From Trichoplax sp. H2 (lineage: Eukaryota; Placozoa; Uniplacotomia; Trichoplacea), in NCBI GenBank assembly GCA_003344405.1, contig NOWV01000108.1, positions 124,001-188,000 on the forward strand: a stretch of 64,000 bases of DNA, given 5' to 3'. Position 1 is the stretch's first letter; every line of letters starts with the position of its first letter. Below the pieces are notes generated by a model. The model saw only the letters and a program-made list of their open reading frames with translations. It was not told where the DNA came from and did no database searches. A program made the translations under genes and the position numbers. Below, piece after piece: positions 13,501 to 24,394 of the stretch.

Positions 13501-16500
13501 TTTCAGCTTCATTGTGGATACTGATTTTAGCTTTAATATAGCAAAAGTAATTTTTTCTCTATGATTGAGTAAACGAGTTTTTAGGCATCAGATACGCGAG
13601 TTCTAAGCATTGGTTTTTATCTCCCATTATTCATACCTATCAAGTACTATAGGCTACATAATTGAGAAATAATTTCTCAATTCTCAGATTGAAACATTGG
13701 TAGCAGTAAATTTACAAACAATCAATAGTATCATTACTATGCTAATTCTATTAATTACATGATGCTAGCTGCTGTAGCGACTAGACCTGACTAGCGACCA
13801 TAAAGAAATGAGCACCGGTGGGGTTTTTTGTACTCTGTTCACGGTGGAATTGTATCTTTCAATAACATGTAGTAATTTTGACTTTCATCTTAGTTAATAC
13901 TGTATCAAAGTACACTACAAAAATAGGCGGGTTTACCGAATATTTCATCAATTTAAACCGTACGAGAGTCAAGTGGCTAAAGTGAATAAGCCTTTTTACC
14001 ATTATTTTTCTAATGTTACAGTACGTATGTCGCGCCCGCGTTAGAACTACTACAGTACTGTACTGTACTGTACAGTGATGTTGTCACCTAATATTCATTA
14101 CTGAAATGTTTAGACCTACTATAACAAGTTAAATTAATTCATTTACAACTAGACTTTCACCGTCGATCATAGAGAACTATCAACAGCTCCATAGCTAGCT
14201 TGTTCACTATAAGTGTGCAGTGTATCGGCGGAATTACCAGACATAGTCAGTAAATAAGACTTATACTTGACTTTTTGCCAGTTTCTTTAATCGCTTTACT
14301 TTTTCATTGAAATAACATTATGGCGTAATTAAAGACTACCGTAAGAACCCGTCCCAAACCAGCTACGATTCAATCATCGTAAGTTAGCAATTAGAGTCAG
14401 TATTAGAAAATTAAAAAGATCGGGTCTATAATTTTACACAAACCAATCAGGTGATGGCGTGAAGTATGATTACTAATACTGTCTGCCGTTATTGTAAACT
14501 AGCAATAGTAAATTGGATAATATAATTATTAAATAAAAGTATAAGATCATCATAATAACAGCTATGTAGTCAAGGTGTCAAGGCAGTCGATATCGAGTCG
14601 GGATACAAGTAAACAATATTACTGTATCCTAAGTAGTGTTGAAGTCATAAAAAGAAAAGAAATTAAAACGGAAGGTAAATTTTATTATGAAATGTCCTAT
14701 TGAATGATGCGTTTGCTCTTTGATCTAGCACTAGCAGAAACTTGTTCGGTCATCGAATATTAAGGAGAGCATGTGTTAAGAGTATCGTAGTTACAGTAGA
14801 AAAAATTTCCAATCTATAATAATTGAATTAATTAATTAACGTACTACGGTAATATCAGTAACAGCACAGGACATAACAATTGGGATTTGAAATACTAAAT
14901 CGAAATGCAGACGCAAAGTTCTTTTTCTGGCTATCATTTTACTACAAAACTGATTGATAACTTTGCCGCTTTATCCTGGAAATAAGAATTTTCCAGTAGA
15001 ACTATCCTAATCCTCACATTAGTAAGATGGACGAGAGATCAACTTAAGCAAGACATCAAGTTGATTCCATTTTTAATACCGCACCAGTTGATATTTCAAT
15101 ATTAAACCTGATCGCATACATAAAGCTTAATTATTATCGATTACCATCACACCCAATACAACGTTATCTACAGTCGGTACCTAACCCTTATTGACGTTGA
15201 TTGTTTTTCCCTGTAGCGTACAAATTAAAGATCTCTTTGGGGACTGTGGTACAGTATAAATGTGCTAGTTTAAATACTGTAAATCGATTGCGTCAATAGG
15301 ATAAGATAGATAATGCAATCATTTATCTATTCCATTTGTGTTATCGCACAGCAGCAGGAGACCTAAATAGTGCTGCTTTAAACGTTTTATAATTTCACGG
15401 ATAGTAAGCGAAAAAAATGTCAAAATAATGATAATAAAGCAATCGTTCAATCTACTGAATAGAAATGGAGGATGAATACAGTAAGTATGAGTATTTACTC
15501 GTACTTTACTCTCTGTATTATTGGGTACTGCCTACATTGGTGGGCCATCCACGATGGCAAAATGGGATTCTAACGATCCAATTTTATTTTCATTAAACTT
15601 TTCAACTATAACTTATAAATGTTGATGAGTAAGATGCTACATCAAATCGACATTCTACAGGGATACTACTATAGATACGCCTAAAATGAAGGAACGAAAT
15701 GTCACCGGTTGTCAACTATAAACTCTTGACATGTGAATACGATGGCTTATATTTTTTCTTTTTCGGATTGGTACTGATCAATAATTATAATAATAATAAT
15801 AATAATTATTATGATAATAATCACTTACCGTTTTTACTGATGTCCAATTCCTTTAAAGAAGTTAAATTGGCGATATGAGATGGCAACTCACTTAGTCCAT
15901 TATCACTAACAGTAAATTTTTTCAACGTATGCAAGCTAAATAGTGTCTAAAATGGATAAAAAAGATGGCATTAAAAGAAAAGAATTATTCAAGATGCCGG
16001 CAGATAATGGTATCCATTAAAAGTAATAGGAAAATTGATTGAGATAAATTGCCAACAGTTAATCAGCATTTGTACTATACTGTATATGGGTACAGTGTGT
16101 ACAAGAGATATCAAAAGAAATATTGTCATCAATCGATAAAGTGGCTTAAAAATATATTATTAACTACTAAGGAAAGGGACTAATTACACTGTAATACGTT
16201 TGTTATCAATCTTATTTTCTGCCATGCATGCAATACTGTGGAACATGTTGTATTCAACAATTTAACCTTTAATAATAAAAGAAAGAAATGTAATACAAAA
16301 GTTATGGGTAGTAGAACACCTCTCTAAATCAATGTGCTGTACATGTATTCGTAGAACTTTTTCTTTATTCGTTTCGTTGAACAATTAATCAAGTATTAGC
16401 CAGGCAGCTATTTCGTCCTCAAATCAAATTCTTTTCGAGTTCGATCCATTGCAATGCTACTGTACTTTTGAACATAGTATGGACAGTATCGATAACGATG

Positions 16501-17190
16501 AGCTACAACGTCAAGAATTTTCCGATCATGTAAAGCTATGCTTACTATCACTGTAATATATTATTATTAAAATGGATGATTGAAAATGTAATGAAAGCAA
16601 TTCAAAGGCATCCTATAAAGCCATGTGAAAGTAATGGAAGAAATGTGTATCGTCGTTGACAATTTTTGTCTATTGCTACTCATTGACTACCGCGATAACT
16701 ACGCCAAGGTGTAAATTGTGGCAATGTTTTGCCATTGATGATTCTGTAAGGGGCTTGTTGACTTTGTGCTATCGGTCGAGCTATTTCTGCGTTTTCCAAT
16801 TGTGACGATTGAAGAAAATAGGATGATGTTGATGGTAAAGTAAAATTGGATAAAAAACAAAAATTGATGGGTTGCATGCTAACTTGTGGATAGCCTATGA
16901 TAGCTTTCGTACGTACGCAATGGGAAAATGCTCTACTGGGACACTAGTGTTTACTAACAAAAGTTGTTGAAAAATTTGAAGAAATTGATTTAGGGATTGG
17001 AAAAAGTGTTTCTTCTTACCTTTGGAAGATCTCGAATTTGATTGGAGTCTAAATATAATCTCTCTAAAATATTTTGGTAAGTTCCTTGTGATAGATCTGG
17101 TGGTATAAATTGCAAGCCACAATTACGATAGTCAATCAAGTCGTAACTATCGTTAGTCCGCTTGAATAATTTGGCTACTTTCTTGAACAT
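4519..17190 (-). CDS. ERBIN: LAP-family protein (LRR and PDZ; Erbin/Densin-like), complete, 20 exons
   Basis: LAP proteins are basolateral polarity and junction scaffolds. Exons (minus strand, listed 3' to 5' of the gene): 4519-4632, 4820-4897, 4995-5087, 5164-5319, 5437-7941, 8041-8310 (or 8298), 8375-8502, 8587-8689, 8882-8951, 9026-9141, 9245-9328, 9570-9615, 9718-9935, 10111-10185, 10684-10747, 10867-10923, 11253-11342, 12222-12300, 15829-15946, 17020-17190. All phases agree and give about 1,544 residues, close to Densin. The ATG at 17190 starts [11 protein letters not shown]; the family motif [15 protein letters not shown] follows. LRR exons include [10 protein letters not shown] and [15 protein letters not shown]. 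The LAP-specific region has [12 protein letters not shown] and [11 protein letters not shown]. The linker is polar and apparently disordered, coded by one 835-codon exon. The single C-terminal PDZ has [26 protein letters not shown] and VDLIIVRD. One PDZ argues for Erbin/Densin rather than Scribble. Intron 12301-15828 is unusually long. Confidence 0.95.
5437..7941 (-). other. Giant single exon for the disordered linker of the LAP protein
   Basis: This 2,505-nt exon codes for 835 residues rich in Asn, Ser, Arg, Asp and Gln, with no hydrophobic core-like segment and no recognisable domain. Recurrent Ser-Pro contexts (SPDRH, SPDNR, SPRKNE, TSPSD) are possible phosphorylation sites. It lies between the LRR/LAP-specific region and the PDZ exons, where Erbin and Densin also carry a long poorly conserved linker. 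All neighbouring exons are under 300 nt, so the contrast in exon size is strong. Confidence 0.85.
13071..13404 (+). other. Coding-like fragment inside the long LAP intron, in two overlapping frames
   Basis: An ATG at 13071 opens 46 codons ([16 protein letters not shown]...) that stop at 13209. A second frame, open from about 13204 to 13404, continues with [17 protein letters not shown] and [16 protein letters not shown]. Local GC is higher than in the rest of the intron and both segments have mixed, protein-like composition, as expected of a frameshifted gene fragment. I do not recognise the product, and chance remains possible. Confidence 0.25.
14051..14075. repeat. GTACT short tandem repeat (TACAGTACTGTACTGTA type)
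   Basis: Four overlapping TACTGTA-like units ending in CTGTACAG, so the tract is largely self-complementary. It belongs to the TACTGTA/TACAGTA motif set seen elsewhere in the window. Confidence 0.85.
15786..15806. repeat. (TAA)n microsatellite
   Basis: About seven TAA units just downstream (in gene orientation) of the donor of the LAP exon at 15829-15946. Confidence 0.85.
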
Positions 17191-17811
17191 GGCGCAATCA
17201 AAGTAGGATCAGAGAGAATGGACAAACTAATCTTGAATTGGACAATATCCTTTAGTCAATTTTGAGTAAAAAGATCGCCAGTTTGCCCTTGATTTCTTTG
17301 AATGATGACAATTTTTCACACGCACAGGTTGTGGAGTTGGTTATGGACTGGCAATGCCTGCACAATTAATTGAATAGTAAAAAGGAATAATTATTCAGTG
17401 ATGACTGATCATTATGACTAATATCACTGGCATCATTCTTCAGTCAAGGTAAACGATAGATTAATGGAACAAGTGTATGCCAAAAAAGCCCAAAAGAGTG
17501 ACACACAATATAGAGTCAAGCTCATTGCATCCCCTTGTTGTCGATTCAACAAGGAATTGTTGTATCAATCAAGTTGAACGATGGCTCATTGATCATCATT
17601 ATTACTATAATTATTTATTTTTACCTTGATGAGGAATGCGCCTAGCCAACAATGGACAGCAGCAATGCGAGTGGATGAGTCAGTTTACAGACGATTGCCG
17701 AGTCTATTGACTAATAACAAGTTGTCCAAAATGACTAGACACTGGCACTTTGAGCCGTAAAGTGCTAAGAGAATTAGCAAAGAGATCACACACACGCTGG
17801 ATCTCTTCCTT

Positions 17812-17832
17812 TCTCTCTCTCTCTCTCTCTCT
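17812..17832. repeat. (CT)n microsatellite
   Basis: About ten CT units in the region upstream of the LAP start codon; a second, longer pyrimidine tract lies 130 bp away. Confidence 0.9.
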
Positions 17833-17963
17833 TAACGTCTCTACTGTTCTTTGGTATTTACAGAAAGGGGTGAAAAACGGATTAGTCAATTAGAAGACTG
17901 TGATGTACATTTTGTCGACCCATTCCTACCAAAGGCTGAGCGTCGCATAATATTGTGGTTAAT

Positions 17964-18003
17964 TTCTCTCTCTCTCTCTCTCTTCTCTCTTCTTCTTCTT
18001 CTT
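17964..18003. repeat. (CT)n/(CTT)n polypyrimidine tract
   Basis: A 40-nt pure pyrimidine run (CT units grading into CTT units), about 0.8 kb upstream of the LAP ATG. Such tracts can act as promoter elements of GAGA type, but nothing here shows that it does. Confidence 0.85.
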
Positions 18004-19602
18004 GACTAACACAATCACGGCATTAGCCGTTAACCTTACTCATTTTCATTGAAGAAATGAATTCAGTGGCTAGTGAAATCTTTCAATGCCCTCTTTGAAA
18101 AAGATTGATGCGGCTAGTGGGTAAGTAAGTAATGGTTTAATGGGTTTTATCCCCTTTGACGGCGTATCCGATTTTTCCTTTAGCAGCACGTCAATGATGC
18201 GGGTCAACCTACTGTACGGTACGTTGGTCAGGTCTGTATCGGACAGTAGCGTACGATCGGTGGTCATCCATTGGTCATCGTTTGTGTGTGTGTATTTAAC
18301 GGCTTGGAAGCGGTATCTTGGAGTCAATCGACTACTTGACTACCCATACGCTATCGGATAGACGATACTAAGAGAAGGAAATTAATCGCACTAGCTTGTA
18401 CTATATGCAATAGCGTATCCGTCGTACCTTTGTATTTTGATAGGACGCTGTATGTACATTGTACAGTATAGTGCTGGAAAATGCTGTCGGCACTTTCTTT
18501 CAACAGTAACCTTTCCCCGATACGTTTACTTCTTGGGTATGTTGGCCTATTTTTTCTCATTCTACTTGATACGATAGTGTCTTCGTTGTCAACAATCCCT
18601 AGTCTTACTTTCACCTCAAGCGATATCAATCGGTGTGTAGCCTAGAATGAATGCCAACATAGCACTGACTCCCACTAACCTATTCACTCAGTCAAATCGA
18701 TGGTAGAACTCCCTAGAGACCGCCCAATTAAGCCTGTCATCATGGATCCATTCTACGATTACTGTATTGCTAGTGCTATGCTCGAGCGTTGAGCCTATTT
18801 CTCCAACACCATGTATACTACTAGTATTGCGATAGTCTTACTCGATCTATCGTGCCCAAACACTAAATCTGTAAAATCATTCTTCATTTCTTGTACTGAC
18901 AAGACGATGACCACGACCACAAGCAGATCGACGCATCAAGCTTGAAAGCCATTGCAAAATCAATGGATGCCGGTGACAATAACGTGTGTCCAACTGAACC
19001 ACGACCGTAGTCATGTCATGCAAGAACGATCGATATGTCGCGCAATGTGACTGTTGCATTTTTTTTTTTCCTTGCCTCGTTACTACTACAACAACTGGTA
19101 AGCCTACGATCCAATACAAGCAAGATGGAGGCACGTAGAAGGGAAAAGTTCAAATAATAAATTCATCAATCTCAGATTCTATACTGAGATAATCAAATAA
19201 ACATTGGGTATACTGTCAATAAAATGTGCCACATTCATTTTTTATATCACCGACTACCAAGGCATTGGCATTGGCTTCAGTCGAGTAGAGAGTGTGTCAA
19301 GGACGAGTTGTCCAAGTCGAGTACAAGTCATACACAGTGCGCCTACGTTATACAGATAGAGTGCGCTTCAGCCTGGCCAAATACAGTGAATCATCAGTAG
19401 GTTGAAGCGTACAGCGTTGTGATCAAAAGCTGTTTACTCGCCCATGGCGCCAACTTGGACCTATACAGTGGTCACTGTTGTCATATTGTCTGACGCCCAA
19501 ATCTATTATTGCCTTTTCGTCTACAGGTGTACAACGAGCACAACTACCAAGTACTTGTCTGTTTAGTCTGCTCGTCTGTGTTGTCCCTTTGGTGTGTACA
19601 CA

Positions 19603-19810
19603 GATGGCTTACTCCATGCAACAGTACCAGATAGGGAGCCTTGAAGCAGACATGGACCAGTATGTCAAAAGGATGGAGGTGTACCCCTGTACGCCTGCTG
19701 TCAACACTGGGACGGTTGATTTCAATCACGTGATATTCTGTTACGGTTACCAGTGGCATGGACTGTTGTGCTACTGTATACTGTACAGTGTACAGTATAC
19801 AGTACTGTAG
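19603..19810 (+). other. Candidate small open frame in the GC-richer region, probably not a gene
   Basis: From ATG 19603, 69 codons begin MAYSMQQYQIGSLEADMDQY and run on into the palindromic TACTGTA tract at the C-terminus. The first 50 codons have balanced composition, but the end is low-complexity palindrome and no family is recognised. It could be a fragment of an exon or chance. Confidence 0.2.
19772..19804. repeat. Perfect 33-bp palindrome (16-bp arms, 1-nt centre)
   Basis: The left arm TACTGTATACTGTACA is exactly reverse-complemented by TGTACAGTATACAGTA after a single G. Immediately to the right comes another CTGTACAGTACTGTACTGTAC tract (about 19814-19836). The arms are built from repeated TACTGTA/TACAGTA units. 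Confidence 0.95.
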
Positions 19811-21179
19811 TCTGCTGTACAGTACTGTACTGTACTTTATGACAGAAAAGACAAGCGGTAACAGACACACAGTGGATGTAACATTTAGACTGAGCGCGAT
19901 GGACACTCAGGCGTGGAGCTACTTTCAAAATTCGTCAATAATTAATTAATTGGCCATTTTTTCTCCATAGTGGACTGTATAAATGTATATACGTAACATA
20001 TATACTGTACTGTATACAGTAGAGTCAAAATAGAGATTCTCCATGCTTTTTAGCAAGGCATAGTGTATAGTGAGATGTGATTAATGAATATTAATATACC
20101 CTTTATTTATTTTAACCATTGGAAACAATAAAGCCAACGTCGATCATTCATTATAATTGTTATCGCTATTTGATCAAGGTCGAAGCGATCATGACAAAGT
20201 CTACCACGGTCAAGAGAGTTGCATCTTCAGGACATTAAAATCCTTTTGCTTGACGTTTACTTTCTGTCTACCATAAAATCACCTGTATCGTGATACATTC
20301 AGATCTCCGCTGTCTGTATGTACTGTAGAATGTAGATGTTGGGGTATCCAGTTATGCCGCCCTTCACAGATAATGTAGTCTTGTACCTCGATAACTAGAT
20401 GTTGAGCTCGGGATTGTAACTATTTCAATTTTAATTACTTAATCTACCATAATATACAGTACATCACTATCCACCAACATCATACCCGTTGCCTTGTCGA
20501 TTGCCAACGATAGTACTCCGCAATAGCGGTATTATCCATTTTGGAGATTCCCACCATTGTCCTTTTCATCTCCAAGAATGCAAATGATGCTGGAGGTATA
20601 GTGTCATCTATTTTCATGTTTTTTTTTTCTTCTTGATTCAATGAAAAGGATAAATAGACCGTAGAATAAAATAGGAATCCATTTCTAGCCTGGATCGAAT
20701 GTATTGCAGACTTGCAAACAGCCAGCCCATCTGTTGACATGCAATATTGACGCGTTCATATCGAAACGTCCTTCCTCTCTAGCGAATTGGTGACTACAGT
20801 ACTGTGCTTACTCCGCTATACCGTATAGCCGATGTGCATAACTTGAGTCGCAACAAAAGAATAGTCTTTTTCCTTGGCTCCGCCCCAAGCACGATGAGTC
20901 ATGTCATCGACTGAATTTCTTTCTTGAATGACTCATCCAGTACATGACTGTTCTCAAGCGTCACTCTACCCGAGCATGTCATCAATCATGCCATTCAAAT
21001 CACTGCCAAGTCACTACATTACCCAATACAATCATGGCCCTACGCATCCATTCCACGAAGATCTCGTAATATCTCAAGTTAATTAAAAATAAATTACTCT
21101 ACAAATGGCTCAGATCAATTCCAATGAAATGGAATTGATTTAATGGCTCAGCCAAATTATTTTTATTAGAGCCCTGCTG

Positions 21180-22340
21180 TGATTAAAGAGAGTAGAAAAA
21201 GATCTTTCATTTGCATTATGTTGATTGAGTAGGAAGAGTTTTACAATAATTTAATTTAATCAACCACAGCAGAATGAGCATGGCCTGATATTTTGATAGT
21301 CTATTTCAGCCATGATAAAGTAGAGTAGAAAAGATCTTTCTCTTTCAATCATGGACTACAGGAACAGACCATCTGTAAAATCACCATACAAATGGCTCAA
21401 CTAACTAGGGTTAGAGTCTAGCTACGATCGAAGAGGGTAGAAAAGATCTTTCATTTCAGTTACACTGACAGTGAGAGAATAGCCATTTCAGGACTCGATC
21501 AAAATGCATAGTTGGCCAGCCTAAAATCAATGAAACGACAGCAATATGAGTATGACCTAGTATTTTGACAGTCTATTTTAGCCATAATAGAGCAGAGTAG
21601 AATAGATCTTTCTATTCTATTTCAGTTGTGGATTACACTAACTGAGTAGTATGGTATCTATTTCAGGATTCAATCATTCAGTCTTCCCCCAAATTAATCA
21701 AACTATATCCAAAATTACGCAAACTACTATTTTTAGAGCTTATTCCACGCTTGAGAGTGACAAAGATCTTTACTTTGCAATCACTGACTACAGCAACTGG
21801 GTGGGTGGGATAGTATCTATTTCAGGATTTACTCATTTGGCCATCCCCAAAGTCAATCAAATTATAGCAGAAATAGAATAGGCTATTTTATGTCGCAATC
21901 ACTTATTATATCATCTGAATGGCATCGTACCCAGTCAGTTAATCAAACTACAGTATAGCCAGAAACAGTGTAGCCGACTATTTTGATAGTCTGTTTCAGC
22001 CACGATAGAGTACAAGAGAAATACATATCTCTACGCTTATTTCATTGGCCACAGCAACCGTGTGGCTAGCAAAGTATTAATCATTAATTAAATTGATTGA
22101 TTATATAATTATAGGATCCGTTTCACCAAGTAATCAATCACTCAATCGCCCATCCCCAAAATCAATCAGACTACAGCAGAAATAGCGTAATCTACTACTT
22201 TTAGAACTAGTTCCATACATAATAGTTGAAAAGATCTTGAAAATACGATTATGGACTGATTGCAATCACTGATTAACCATCTGCAAGGGATAGTATCCAA
22301 TTCAGGATTCAATCAATCTAGCTAGTTTTCAAATCACCAG
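21180..22340. repeat. Decayed interspersed repeat field (GTAGAAAAGATCTTTC units)
   Basis: The core AGATCTTTC with a flanking GTAGAAAA recurs near 21199, 21329, 21439, 21602, 21764 and 22224, each time near blocks such as TATTTCAGGATTCAATCA, ATTTTGATAGTCTATTTCAGCC and CCCCAAAATCAATCAAACTA. Spacings vary from about 110 to 260 bp, so this is an old, diverged array rather than a regular satellite. An open frame at 21651-21881 lies wholly in this repeat and is not taken as a gene. Confidence 0.75.
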
Positions 22341-22741
22341 CATTGCCGTACGGGATAAAATCGACCATCACTACTTGAAATGGACAAGCCTATGCCGAGT
22401 ACGCCATGAGCAGAACTCAATATGAAAAGTAATTACGGTAACCTTCTAAAATCAACATTCAAATTGCCAAAAGCTCAATTACGATAAGGATTCGTCATTA
22501 ACACCCCCAGATTGATTTCTATTAATAGCATTCGTTGTCTATAAGCAAATATACCATAAGTCGTATGAGTAAAAGTATGCTATATCAAATTATTAAAGAC
22601 CATTTTCCAAGTTATTAAAAAAATAACAGTTAAGGCAATACAAGCTCAATCCGATCAGAATATTATCCTGATTAATTAATAGACCATCGTATAGATGCAT
22701 TTTTAAAATAACCTAGCCAATTTATTTAATATTCACTTACG

Positions 22742-22758
22742 TATATATATATATATAT
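22742..22758. repeat. (TA)n microsatellite
   Basis: About eight TA units in AT-rich intergenic DNA between the repeat field and the 3' end of NDC1. Confidence 0.85.
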
Positions 22759-24394
22759 AAAATTATCAGTTGAATAGCCCAATTTAACTTTTAGGGACTC
22801 TATTTTAATGGTAAAATATGGATAGCTTTAAACTTGTTTATAAAGATGTAATTGATCCAAAAAGAGTGAAATAAAAATTGAATGATTCTATAAACCAGCT
22901 AAAATAAATACCGGTTATGTCCTTATTACTCTATCTCCCCCAGCTTGAGCTAGATAACAAAGTACACACAATTTTATACTATGTCACTATAATTACTAAG
23001 TTGCTATACTACCCATTCTACAAACGAATTATTCATCCCCTAAAATTATTCGAGTACCTTAATTCTATATTGATCCTTACTTCAATTAGTATTATTGCCA
23101 GGTAAAATTTTATTTAATAAAGCATTCTAAAAATAGAGTATGGATAATCAAGCTAGCTTAAAAATAGAGCTGCAATTCACTGTGTGATACTTAGGCTGAT
23201 CATACTGGTATAAAATTCATTTAATTATATTTCATTTCATATCGAATAATAAAGATATTGATGTAATTATCTTGCAACTTAAACTCTACCCCATTTAGCA
23301 CAGCTGCACAGGTGACTATAATACAGTATCCTGGTCATAATCAAATTAGTTGAACATATACATGTGCATAAAGTATGCTTTATATTCTATCCTTCAATGA
23401 GTAGAAATTAAATCACTCTAGATCTACCGTAATACGCAGATATAACTGTACTGTATAGCTAGAATTTCCAACAATCAAATCGGTCTTGAAAACAGTTACC
23501 ATATGCAACGAGTATTCAAGTTAGGGAAAATAATTATATAAGCGTGTAAGTAGTGCCTGGCTATTACCGGGATATAAATAATGTCGAACGGTAATACTAT
23601 CTGTTAATTATTAACAAATAAGTACATTATCGTAAACCGTCAGCAAAGCGACGTGAGTTTGTACTAGTATTCTAATAAAAAATAGGTTATCCCAGATCAG
23701 ATAGAACTGATAAATAAAGACATAGCAATTGTAATAGCGCACTATGACATTGTCAATACCCAAAAATAAGAATATCATGTACCCTCCATCAGACCATTTT
23801 ATTAACACAAAATCACTGCATTCTAGTACTGATATTAACATAAAGTATAGCCATTGGAACTGTACATTGATCGGCTTAACATAGCAATAATTGATTAAAT
23901 AATATGAAAGTTTAGATAGTTTAAAGACAGGATTGACGCCAAATCTTGGATCATATAATTACAGCAAATAGCAACAACTAAATAATTACACTTATGCGAG
24001 AAAGCTGTAGACGATGTCAAATTCATCAGCCAGACAGAAAACAAAAATTGAATAACACCAATATTTTATATAAAATATAACCTACAGTATACTTTTTGCT
24101 GTACTTACTACGTATTATTATAGTACAATAAAAATTATTATCGTTATCCAAGAATACATCAAACGATTAATGTCTCACTTTATCTCTGGTAATATAGTTA
24201 ATAGTACTGTACGCTGATTTAAGAGACCGCATGATATCAAACATATTCAATCATTACCACTTTTATCGGTAATGAATAGATTGTAGTTACAATCGTATTC
24301 CAAAAGAAAGTTCATAGAAAGTACACAGATATCCTGTCTGGTATAGATCTACATCATAGAATAAAGCTAATACCTTTCATATAGATAATTTAAA

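Larger units (their letters stand above)
17191..24394. other. 7.2-kb intergenic region upstream of the LAP gene and downstream of NDC1
   Basis: No exon set with recognisable protein was found on either strand. The part 17.2-21.0 kb is visibly GC-richer than its surroundings and carries CT and TC microsatellites, short open frames on both strands and several TACTGTA palindromes. It adjoins the LAP start codon, so the LAP promoter and 5' untranslated region should be at its left edge. From 21.1 to 22.4 kb a decayed repeat field follows, and beyond that very AT-rich DNA without visible structure. Confidence 0.6.

Noticed and set aside
18070-18629. Two minus-strand open frames of 85-92 codons in the GC-richer region
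   Set aside because: No recognisable motif, no supporting splice structure, and frames are long there simply because stop codons are rarer at higher GC.
19544-19949. Overlapping open frames on both strands around the 33-bp palindrome
   Set aside because: Palindromic TACTGTA repeats give mirrored Tyr/Cys/Thr/Val-rich peptides on both strands, a sign of repeat sequence rather than coding.
21651-21881. A 76-codon plus-strand frame with an internal repeat (MVSISGFNHSVFPQINQTI-like)
   Set aside because: The internal repetition is the surrounding DNA repeat field translated; no start context or splice partners.
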